Source of the DNA: Scalesia atractyloides
Taxonomy: Eukaryota > Streptophyta > Magnoliopsida > Asterales > Asteraceae
Direction: 5' to 3'
Length of the DNA: 64,000 nucleotides
NCBI GenBank assembly: GCA_947069175.1
Contig: CAMTDV010000018.1
Location: 42,234,869 to 42,298,868, forward strand
In this document: piece after piece, positions 22,897 through 32,280 of the stretch
Numbering within the stretch: position 1 is the first letter of the stretch
Layout of the letters: every line of letters starts with the position of its first letter
Notes under the pieces: model-generated
Seen by the model: only the letters and a program-made list of their open reading frames with translations
Database searches by the model: none
Told to the model about the DNA's origin: nothing
Made by a program: the position numbers and the translations under genes

Positions 22897-23376
22897 CAAG
22901 TTCTGTCGAACTTGTGTGAAAATCAGCTTTTGATTTCAAATTTTCACAAGTTCGGTCGAACTTAGATGAGATGATTTAAAAATTTATCACAAATACCTCA
23001 AGTTCGGTCGAACTTGATGTAGATTTTGAGAAATATTGCACTTCGAGCGGACTTGTAAGAAAGATCTCAAGAAACAAGTAAGTTCGGTCGAACTTATGTG
23101 AACTATCAAGACTATTCTCAAGTGCGGGCGAATTAGTGGCAAAAATTCAATGAAATATGATCAAGTTCGGTCGAACATGACAAAAAATATTAGAATTTCT
23201 TTCAAGTTCGGTCGAACTTATAACAAAAATCTTAAAAAATCTATCAAGTTCGGTCGAACTTGATTAAAAACACTGAAGTTTTACTCAACTTCGGTCGAAC
23301 TTGATATTGAGTTCGGCTGAACTTGTTTCCAAAACATGGTTTTTTCAACTTTTTGATATCAATTCGATTGAATTTG
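22897..23376. repeat. copia-2 leader array of AAGTTCG dyads (about 12 units)
   Basis: Units of the 18-bp dyad CAAGTTCGGTCGAACTTG or close variants start at 22897, 22947, 22999, about 23039, 23079, 23119, 23162, 23203, 23245, 23286, 23308 and about 23360. Centre spacings are 50, 52, 40, 40, 40, 43, 41, 42, 41, 22 and about 51 bp. The sequence between units is unrelated from gap to gap. The array lies between the PBS and the coding region. Confidence 0.95.
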
Positions 23377-23546
23377 ATGTCCAAACTCTAAGGGATTTAT
23401 CACAACTGTATTTTACATGACATATTCAATTTTTAGCTGATTTTGTCCATGAAATCATCAAATATGTGAAAATGTTAAGAAAAATGATAGAACGGAGATG
23501 AAATAGAGAAATTCTTGTCTTGATTCCAGCAAATTTAGGTACCTGA

Positions 23547-23558
23547 GCTCTGATACCA
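23547..23558 (-). other. copia-2 primer-binding site
   Basis: Minus strand TGGTATCAGAGC, two bases from the LTR, exactly matches the usual plant initiator-Met tRNA PBS. Confidence 0.95.
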
Positions 23559-23560
23559 CT

Positions 23561-23958
23561 TGTAGGAACGTCCACAATTAGCAAGGGAACCTAAATTTGT
23601 TATCTATTGTCCGATTAGGCGGAAACTAATGACAAGTTAACCAAATAACAAGAATTACTCATTTAAATGTTGTTTTCATTGATCTAAGGTTCAATACATT
23701 CGAGAACCGGATCCGGCATAGCTTTGCCGTCTCTGTGCCAAAATCTCTCCTTGTTTCAAATGAAATCCCAAGGCACCTATTTATAGTTTTCCAAGTTCGC
23801 TAGAGAGTATGGAAGTTCGGCCGAACTTGACCTCTCACAATCAATCTCAAGCGAACTTGTACTATATTACACTTAAATACGCCTCGTTCTAACAGATTAA
23901 TCCCTATTCACTCAGACTCGATAAATAATGACGTAGGCAACAGACATATGCACCAACA
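23561..23958 (-). repeat. copia-2 5' LTR (398 bp)
   Basis: Starts TGTAGGAACG and ends CACCAACA (plus). TATA box TATAAATA (minus) at 23779-23786, with one full dyad at 23812-23829 about 26 bp upstream and half-sites near 23793 and 23852. It differs from the 3' LTR by loss of one 25-bp dyad unit and scattered substitutions. Confidence 0.95.
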
Positions 23959-24561
23959 TACGTAATTAAATCCGTACGTGAAGTGTGTAGACGAAATCAC
24001 CACAAACTTCAAATTAGTGAAAACGCCACCACACGGTGTTGTAACCAATCAACCGATTTAAAGAAGGCGAAGGCCAAATATGTTTACTCGGTTTCGAAAC
24101 AGATGGTGTGCTTGTTGAACTTGATTTGGATATGATGTCCGCAATACATCATATGATGCTTTGAATTGAATACGTATAGTGAGCAAGTTTAGCCAACTAA
24201 ACTTGATTTGGGTATCGACTAACAACTATATATGTTTACCAAGGAAATTTCGACATGGCCACACGAAAACCATGTATGTAACTTGTCAAGAAAAGTACTT
24301 CAAAGAATCTCGTTGACTCGATATCAAGAGGTCAACTTTTGCAATAATATAGGTCATCAAGATTACAATGTAATAACTGTGTATAGCAATAAAATAATTG
24401 AAATATTGATATAACAACCCTTTGGTGTGGAGTCCCTAATGGTTTCCACGAATCAAGCTAACCACATGCATAACAAACAATGGATGCGTAACGTATGAAT
24501 TTGCCAAGAAACCGCAATTGGGTGTTCACTAATCATGAAAGAAATTATCATGATAAGATGA
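23959..24561 (-). other. Gypsy A 3' internal tract, right part
   Basis: Continuation of 17421-18371 beyond the copia-2 target duplication. No coding frame or known motif seen. It ends where LTR B begins, so the rest of element A was lost or displaced. Confidence 0.5.
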
Positions 24562-27500
24562 TGTCACACCCCGACTCGCAGCGAAGACAAATGCAGGGTA
24601 CGGCAGACACGTGGTATTCTCCATAGTTTAAAAACATGATATCATAAACAGAGAGAACCTCGGTTACAACATACTATTAGAATCATATTACAAACCATAA
24701 GTTCAAGTACGGTACTACGAGCTACCACAGCTCTTATTCTGCTACAGTTTACTACCCAAGCCATCCACACGCACATTCCTTACTCTTGCTTCGCTTTACC
24801 TGAAATGCATGTTAGCTTTAAAAAGATCAGCTAAACGATGCGTGAGTTCCACTGATTTAATTGTTGTGTAACAATATGTGTTAACAAGTTTAATTGCACT
24901 GGTCCTAGTCATGATGACGGTCACAGTCATAGTCGCAGATGGAATTACACGAGTATACAAGTGAAACCTTAACTGTTTCTCCCTGGGCCGTGTCACAAAG
25001 ACACTCCCGGCTCATCAACTGCGTCACTTGCAGTTCAACGCCCCATAATAGTTATGCCTAACAAGATAACCAAATTAGGACGAGTGCAGTAGCCTAGTGC
25101 CGACACACTGTCAGTCGTGGCACTGGGTTGGTCAAACCGATAGTACTATCCACTGTCCGCAGGCTTACGTTAATCACTTGTCTTGCAGTGGGGAGGTAGT
25201 TCGTGTGTTAGATAATTCACATCATATATTGGTAGTTTGTAATATGCAAATCATTCCAGAGAACAGTAAAACAGTTTAACAGTGGGAAAGTAAAACTCAC
25301 TCCCAGATTGGTGTAATCAACAGAATTTATAACATGCAAGTTCCTAGAAAAGAGTAAAATCATTCAAAGTGGGGAAGTGAACTCACAGTGCAAATAGTGG
25401 TCTCAACACACGAGTGATCAAGTAAATGGATCAACTTTAATAACACACATTCAACTAGGGGCTTAAATCGGTATCTAAGTTGGTAATGGTTATAACTTGG
25501 ATCTGGTCAGGATTTTTTACTCCGAATTGAGTCTATCGGACATTGGTATGGTGATGGACGTCAGGGTAGTATTAGTTTTCAGTTTGTCTTCCGGGCACCG
25601 TTTCGCGTGCCAGCCAAAGTCAGTAGTTTAACGTGTTCGGATGATGGTACGGGAATACCAATAGTGCCAACACGTGGTTAAGAATGATTAACTTTCCATT
25701 ATGGGAGTTTGAGTGTTTGAAGAGTCTAGGTCGCCCAAATTTGAGTTTCCATTTTCACCGTCGGGAATTCTCCCGAACTGTCTTAGGACACACCCATAGT
25801 GCCTAATTTGCCCGGGAATCTCCCGGAATACCCCCGATGTTAAAATTATAGTATTTGTCGGGTTGGGTCATTTCCCGGTTCCGGCAGGTTCGTTATACGG
25901 TAATCTGCCGAAATTGATTTAAAATAATCTATTTTTAATTCCATAAATTCCCATTTAATTTATAATTTGAATAAAAATCTGTAAATTTTTATATAACTTA
26001 GTAAAAATATGTATAGTTTGGGAAAAAATATTGGGAATTTATTTTATCATTTTATCTATTTAAATAAATTATTTATAAAAAAATATTTAATTAAATAATT
26101 ATCATTAATTAGCATCATTGGTTAAAAAATCTCAAAAAAAATACAGAACCCATTTTACATGTTCCATAACTCCTCACAAGATTTTGAGATTTTTCCGATT
26201 TCGTTTCGGTGCGTTCCCGGCTACCGAAAACTTGCAAAAATGCGGATTTTTAACTCAAATCAAAACTCAACTAACTGACTCTGAATTTTCCCAAAACATT
26301 CTTAATGTGTTTCTTAGTTTCTCTGTAAAATTTCATGATTTATTGAATTCGTTTGATAATTCTTCCGAAATTTTTTTGGTAAAACAATTAACAATTTACC
26401 AAAAATCATAAAAAACTCCAAAAATTCTAAAATTTTACGTGGACACTGCTGTTAACACCCTTCACCACCATACCAAATTTCATTTCAATTCAAGTTTCAC
26501 GGATCAAGTTATAACTAAAACAAGATTCTGCCTATGCTAGTTTTGGTTTTCGGGTGGTATACCTAGCGAAAGCTTCGATTCCAATTGCTTCTTGTGAGTC
26601 CAGAAGTGGATGGGTGCTATATTTAGGACCTACACATAAAGTACAACCCAAATATGCTAGAACTTAGATCAATCAAGCTTTATTTCATGGTTTTTCGGTT
26701 AATTGAATAGTTAAGCGATTTTGTCTAATAGTTGTTGATTAGGGTATCAAACCCCAAAGATTTGTGACCATGGCTGTCATATAACACCAGGGAAATACCA
26801 AGGTTCTCTTATTCAGCCCATAAACATGTTTAAACCATCAAAAATCTTTGATTAAAATGAGTTTTTCGGCTAGAAATCGCGTTTAATCAAGAAAACAAGG
26901 TTAAAATCATAAGACCCAAGGTTTATACCTTTGATTTTTTGTAGTTTATGCTCAAGAACAGCTGAATTAGTGAAGGTTATGGCAGAATTTTGAGAGCTCT
27001 TGTGATTTTTTGGATTTAAAATGAAAAAAATGAAAAATAAATAATATATAAAGGGGGGGGGGGGGGTTGGCGGTTTGAGGGGTGGTCCCAAGGGGACACC
27101 TCGTGCTTAGAAATGCATGCTAAAAGATGATCTTTATCTTCCGTTTGCCTTTAGGTTCGTTTGCGGGTCCCGGACGCGTTCTCGATTTGCGAAACGGGCT
27201 CTGTTTTTCGTGTTCTTATTGTCAAAAGACTCGGTTTTTAAAAATTGGGCATAACCGTCTTGAAACCTGAGCATGGTTACGTTTTAATCATAAAAGTCTC
27301 GTATGACGTTCGTTTAAGTGTTTTTAAGCTTGATCGATTGTTCCTTACATATTTGGTTTCCTTATGTTATGCCCGGAACGAAGGCGTTTCCCTAACTGGG
27401 AGCTACTTCGTTTTGTGTGCCCGGGCTTTGATTATTTTCAAACCTTACGTCACAGTCTATGGCACAAAACTAAGTTATTTCTGGAACTCGAAATCTTAAA

Positions 27501-27788
27501 TGATGCTACCGATAACCTAATAATCAACATCAAAGGTTTAATGCGCTGTTAAACGTCAAGTCTCCATTTAACACGTTGTTCAAGGCTAAGGATGCCAACC
27601 TCGCATCGTTGGTCCTTAGTAGTGTCATGTTAACCATGACGTGCTCTCGGATTCTTCCGAGACGTAATAACAATTGCTCAGCATGGCACACAAGTTATAC
27701 AAGTTTACAAGGTTTACGCGCAATTAATGTTTTAATCATGCTTTATGTTTAGGACCAATTAGTACCTGGTTTCGTAATGGGTATCACA
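24562..27788 (-). repeat. Gypsy LTR B (about 3.2 kb)
   Basis: Starts TGTCACACCCCGAC and ends GGTATCACA (plus), so TGTGATACC...GGGGTGTGACA in element direction. It abuts a purine tract (CAGGGGAGAC, minus, 27789-27798) and then pol, which makes it the 3' LTR of element B. A hairpin with CCTAGTGCC and GGCACTGGG arms lies near 25093-25127. A TATA-like word (TTTATATATT, minus) near 27043-27053 sits beside a run of 14 G (27053-27066). Confidence 0.85.
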
Positions 27789-27834
27789 GTCTCCCCTGGT
27801 TAAGAAATCCGTCCTCGAAATTTACCATGTCTAG

Positions 27835-28395
27835 CTAGGGGAAAAGGTGAGGACATTTTCTACGGAATTCATCCTTCCGTTCCCAGGTATATTCAGGTCC
27901 TTGTTTCGAGTTCCACCAGACTTTAACCAGTGAAATCTTGTTATGCCTTAATTGTTTGACCCTGCTATCAACCATTTCCACCGGCTCATCCACAAAGTGG
28001 AGTTTATCATCAACGTGTATGTCTTCCAATGGTATCTGGGTGGCCTCGTCCGAAAGGCACTTCTTTAAGTTCGAAATGTGGAAGACATTATGAATGGCAC
28101 TAAGCTGGGTTGGTAGCTTCAACCGATATGCTACGGAACCTACTTTTTCTAGGATCTCGTAGGGTCCAATGTATCGCAGGGTTAACTTTCCGGTCTTTCC
28201 AAATCTGATAACGCCTTTCCATGGCGATACTTTTAGCAATACCCGTTCACCCACTTCGAACGATAGTGGTTTCCTACGTACATCAGTCCAACTCTTTTGC
28301 CGACTATGAGCGGCTTTTAGACGATTCCGAATCTGATGGACCTTATCGGTCGTTTCCTGAACTAGTTCAGATCCCGTCAGTTGAGTGTCACCCAC
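27835..28395 (-). pseudogene. Gypsy B integrase C-terminal domain
   Basis: A 186-residue frame with the GPY/F module (RYIGPYEILEKVGSVAYRL), the VFHISNLKKCL block, and a C-terminal YTWERKDEFRRKCPHLF segment of chromodomain-like type. It is the usual end of a chromovirus-type Ty3/gypsy polyprotein and stops about 40 bp before the polypurine tract. The GPY/F and chromodomain parts help target integration in this group. The N-terminal start is arbitrary because the frame is broken upstream. Confidence 0.88.
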
Positions 28396-28624
28396 TTCGT
28401 CCCAACAAAGTGGTGATCGGCACTATCGACCATAGAGTGCCTCGTATGGGGCTGCTTGGATGTTATGGTAACTATTGTTATACGAAAATTCCACTAGTGG
28501 GAGATGCTTGCCCTAGCTTGCTCCGAAGTCTAGGACACAAGCACGATGCAAGTTCTCTAGTGTCTGAATCGTGCGTTCCGATTGGCCATCGGTTTTAGGG
28601 ATGGTAAGCAGTGCTCAAATCAAT

Positions 28625-28873
28625 TCACGTCCCCAAAGCTTCTTGTAACTTTTGCCAGTACCGAGAGGTAAAATGGTTGTCTTGGTCGGAAATAATAGCA
28701 ATCGGAACACCATGTCTAGCTACTATCTCATTAGTATATATTTCGGCCAACTGGTCGGTCTTATACGTGGTATGAATCGGAATTAAATGTGCGGATTTGG
28801 TCAATCTATCTACGATTACCCAAATCGCGTCATGACCACTAGGCGTTCTTGGAAGATGGGTCACGAAATCCAT
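28625..28873 (-). pseudogene. Gypsy B integrase catalytic core fragment
   Basis: Frame with MDFVTHLPRTPSGHDAIWVI (first catalytic Asp) and IAIISDQDNHFTSRYWQ (second Asp). The Glu-bearing segment should lie in 28400-28620, where no continuous frame exists. Integrase inserts cDNA; this copy cannot be functional. Confidence 0.88.
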
Positions 28874-29071
28874 CGTGATTTGTTCTCATTTCCATTGCGG
28901 TGTCTCGGGTTGTTGTAACATTCTCGATGGTTTCCGATCCTCGGCCTTGACTCACGCACAAGTCAAGCATCGGCTTACATATTCATCCACGTCCTTTTTC
29001 ATCCCCGGCCATCAACAAAACTCTTTAAGGCCTTGGTAAATCTTGTCTGTACCAGGGTGAATCGAATATTT

Positions 29072-29392
29072 TTATTTACGAGCCTCGTCCATAATCAACT
29101 GTCTCAGTTCCGAATTTGCAGGAATCCACACTCGATTCTTGACATACAAAATCTCGTCTGTTTTCCTCACAAAACTTTTCCCATTCCCGTGCAATCCTTC
29201 ACCGGGTAACTGGCTTTCTTCCAGGGCTTGCATATGCGTGTTCCGGATTTGATCTATCAGGCTCGTTTGCACAATCATTCCCAAGGCTCTCACTCGAAGG
29301 GGTTTAATAACATCCTTCCTACTTAGCGCATCCGCTACCACATTAGCTTTCCCCGGGTGGTAATTTATTTCACAGTCGTAACCGTTTAACAA
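29072..29392 (-). pseudogene. Gypsy B RNase H end and integrase zinc-region start
   Basis: Frame with CEINYHPGKANVVADALSRK, the hallmark end of gypsy RNase H, followed by the linker and the start of the integrase N-terminus (LRQLIMDEARK). Upstream, RNase H words are readable in other frames between 29400 and 29750. This broken region is consistent with old age. Confidence 0.85.
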
Positions 29393-29762
29393 TTATAACC
29401 ATCTACACTGTCTCATGTCCAGTTCCTTTTGGTCAAAGATATGTTGGAGGCTTTTGTGATCCGTATATGTAGTACACTTGGTACAATGTAGGTAATGTCT
29501 CCAAATCTTTAGTGCTAATATAACGACGCCTAGTTCCAAATCATGCGTCGTGTATTCTTTTTGTGCACTTTCAACTATCTCGAAGCGTATGCAATAACTT
29601 TATTCCTTTTCATAAGGACGCATACAAGCCCTTGTCGTGATGCGTCGCAATATACGACAAAAGTCGTCATTGCCTTCGGGTAACGTCAGGATTGGGGGCC
29701 TCACATAACTTTTGTTTTAACAGCTGGAACGCTGTTTCCTGATCTTTGCCCCATTCATACTT

Positions 29763-30108
29763 TCAGTCCTTTTGTGTCAAAGCGGTTAGCGATTGGGCGA
29801 TACTTGAGAAGTTTTCGATGAAGTGACGGTAATACCCTGCCAGCCCCAAGAATTTGCGTATGTCTTTTGGAGATTTCGGCGCAGGCCAATTCTTGATTGC
29901 TTCTATCTTGCTTGGGTCTACATGAATTCCATACTGATCCACCACATGTCCTAAAAATTGCATGGCTTGCAACCAAAAGTCGCACTTAGACAACTTAGCG
30001 TATAGTTGTTCTGTTTGTAGTATCTCCAAGATAGCACATAGGTGATGTTCGTGCTCGTCCTTACTCTTGGAGTAGATTAAGATATCGTCGATGAAGACAA
30101 TGACAAAT
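29763..30108 (-). pseudogene. Gypsy B reverse transcriptase 3' part, cut by copia-3
   Basis: Frame 30029-29763 carries LYAKLSKCDFW, FLGHVVDQYGIHVDPSKIEA and FLGLAGYYRHFI, the gypsy RT thumb. Just upstream the catalytic VFIDDILIYS block is readable at about 30066-30098 in another register. The reading then ends at 30108, where the copia-3 LTR begins. The rest of RT, protease and gag is not found to the right of copia-3, so a deletion or rearrangement followed the insertion. Confidence 0.88.
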
Positions 30109-30537
30109 TGTAGGACCGATCCTTGATGCTTAGGAACCTAAATTTGATATCTAATGTCCATAATAGCGGAAATATTACGTCGTGTTACCAATAGACAAGA
30201 ATTAATCATTACGTCATGTTACCAATGGACAAGAATTAATCAGTTAATCGTCAGTTTCATTGATTAAACGTTCAGATTACAGACTGACAGAGCTTTGCTC
30301 TACAATGCCAAAGTTACAAATGAGACACACAAGCTAGGTATTTATAGGATTACAAGTTCGCTCATCATGTGTAAGTTTCCCGAACTTGCCCATGCAAGTT
30401 CGGCCGAACATGTCTAAACATGTGAACCTGGAGCGAACTTGGCTAAAACATATTATAAATACTTCACTACCTAGCCTATCCAGCTCTATACAATACAGAC
30501 TCGATATAAGACTAAGACATAGACATTTGCACCAACA
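30109..30537 (-). repeat. copia-3 3' LTR (429 bp)
   Basis: Starts TGTAGGACCG and ends GCACCAACA (plus), like copia-2. TATA box TATAAATA (minus) at 30339-30346. AAGTTCG dyads lie upstream in element direction at about 30372-30388 (degenerate) and 30395-30412, with half-sites near 30354 and 30433. Confidence 0.88.
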
Positions 30538-30550
30538 GACTCCCCCTTGG
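30538..30550 (-). other. copia-3 polypurine tract
   Basis: Minus CCAAGGGGGAGTC, the same tract as in copia-2, immediately next to the LTR. Confidence 0.88.
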
Positions 30551-30589
30551 ATATCGTCTTCGTCTTTTATCAGTCTTCACAACTCTGTC

Positions 30590-31664
30590 TTCAAATAAAC
30601 ATTAACGTACCCGACCAAAGAAGTCCTTGTAGGGCTTTTTTCGTCTCTCTTGTTTCGGATCCGGCGTTAGATCAGTTGGCGGTGGTCTTTTGAAGTTAGC
30701 CATTTTGAGCAAACTTTCTTTTACCGCTTTTTCCATCTTCTCTCTAATCGCCTCACTTCTTGTTTCTTCCTTCAAGAATTCAACTTCTTTCCAGATCCCT
30801 CCACTTTGTCTGCCACATCTTCCCTGAATTCACGTTACGTGCATAGCAAACATTGACAACTTTTTGATACTACATCGCCTGTACCTTTTCTCTTTCTTCA
30901 AAAACAATCTTACTGTAGAAAAGGAATTTTATATCTTCTCTCGAGCAGTTTACCAACCACATAGGATCTAGAATCCTTATCTTCCTCCACAATCCTCTCA
31001 TACCCTGATAACCCATCACTTCAACCCGTTCCTTAGGAATATCCAGATGATCTTCAAACTTTAATACAATCATTGCTTCGCATGTAGCTGGATCAATCTG
31101 CCACCACTTGAATAAAGGATAAAAGTTCTGTTCGATCGGCATAAGCGGGATATTCCTCATAGCTCTAGAACGTTTCATAATCAACGTTATGTCCTTTTCT
31201 CCTGTAACCTTGTTAATCTTTATTCTGCGTCTCGGAATAAATGGCTTCCAGTGATTCCAACCTTTTTCAGCTTCGTACTTTATCATTTTCCATAACAATT
31301 GATCAACCGTCTTCATTTGATAAGTAACGTTCACTATTTGCACCAGCTCTTCCATATCCCAATACGACAAAGTCTTTAAATCAGCAAGATATTTGAAGTA
31401 TTGTACTCCAAACTCTCTTTTGATTGCATAAACGTTGAGCTCCTTAAACCATCCCCAACTCAATATATCTCCCAAAGAAACATTTTTATCTCTGGTGAAG
31501 AATGCTAGTGGACGTCGAAACTTACATTCATGAGACATCTCCTTGAACCAGGTCTTTCTAGCTTTAACTATCTCTTCTTTGGTCATTGGCCTAGGAATTT
31601 TTCCTTCACGAAGCTCTTCAGCAATCCTATCTTTCAACATATCTTCATTCAGCTGTTTATACAT
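30590..31664 (-). pseudogene. copia-3 unknown protein, C-terminal Trp-rich part
   Basis: Frame 31664-30870 (264 residues) has no family I can name. It is rich in Trp and aromatic residues (LSWGWFKELNVYAIKREF, FKWWQIDPATCEAMI, LDPMWLVNCS) and looks like a folded domain, not low-complexity sequence. Readable continuation in other frames (MWQTKWRDLE and similar) runs on toward 30590. Together with 31867-32280 and 32277-33860 it probably formed one protein of roughly 1000 residues, now broken by frame changes. Similar uncharacterised proteins seem common in Asteraceae annotations, from memory only. Confidence 0.55.
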
Positions 31665-31866
31665 TTCTTCAAATGTAGGAAAGCTTCTGAATCTTGACTA
31701 ACATACTTATCTTTCTTCTCTGTTTCATCATCTGAGGACCAGTCTTCAACAATCACAAGGTTGTATTAATCAGCTTCGAATCTTCTTTCGTACATACTCT
31801 TTTGGCTCAAATGTATCAACATTCATTATCTCCTCAAAATCAAACTCCAAGTTTTCACCCTCAGCT

Positions 31867-32280
31867 TCAACTAGCTTTGCCAGATCTTTTTTTTGAATAA
31901 CTATGTACAAACTCACCTTCTTCAAAATTGTGTTCCAACATCAATATCAAAGGCTTCGTAGGTACTGCAGTCATAGGCTTCACAAACCAATCAACATCTA
32001 ATAATTCAATATCATCTGAAGGCCCTTTCTGCCCTGACTCCCCCTGGCTTTTATCTTCCATTTGATTTGGTTCATCGTTCATTAGATCAGAGAAATCAAA
32101 TTCATCAGAAACTTTAGCTTCATTGATCTTTAAGCCAGTACCACCTTGATCAAAATCATCATCACCCGGATCAAAATCGTCATCATCCTCCCCTACATTC
32201 CAATCTTCATATCCTTCCTTTTCTTCATCCTCATTCTTATCCTCTTTCTCGGCTTCATCATCGTCTTTTTCTTTAGTCAT
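31867..32280 (-). pseudogene. copia-3 unknown protein, acidic middle part
   Basis: A 137-residue frame dominated by Asp and Glu, with GEDDDDFDPGDDDFDQGGTG at its centre, followed by FDFSDLMNDEPNQMEDKSQG and a hydrophobic patch (LLDVDWFVKPM). It overlaps the end of the upstream frame by four bases in another phase, as expected from a frameshift within one gene. No enzymatic motif. Likely disordered. Confidence 0.5.

Larger units (their letters stand above)
18372..23958 (-). mobile_element. Complete non-autonomous copia-like LTR element copia-2 (5587 bp)
   Basis: Two near-identical LTRs (18372-18795 and 23561-23958), a PBS, a polypurine tract and a perfect 5-bp target duplication TACGT (18367-18371 and 23959-23963) define a full insertion. 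In element direction it holds a leader with a dyad array, one broken gene for a coiled-coil/zinc-knuckle protein, and about 2 kb of non-coding 3' sequence. I see no UBN2 gag, protease, integrase or RT. LTR ends and polypurine tract match copia-3, and the 3' tract resembles that of copia-1, so a copia-1-like partner could have mobilised it. Confidence 0.95.

Noticed and set aside
22897..23376. CRISPR-like array: short palindromic repeats with unique spacers of about 22 bp
   Set aside because: The host is clearly a plant, spacing varies (22 to 52 bp), repeats are only 18 bp, no cas genes exist, and the same dyads occur beside LTR TATA boxes.
28221..28598. 125-residue plus-strand frame
   Set aside because: It is the antisense shadow of the gypsy B integrase C-terminal coding region.
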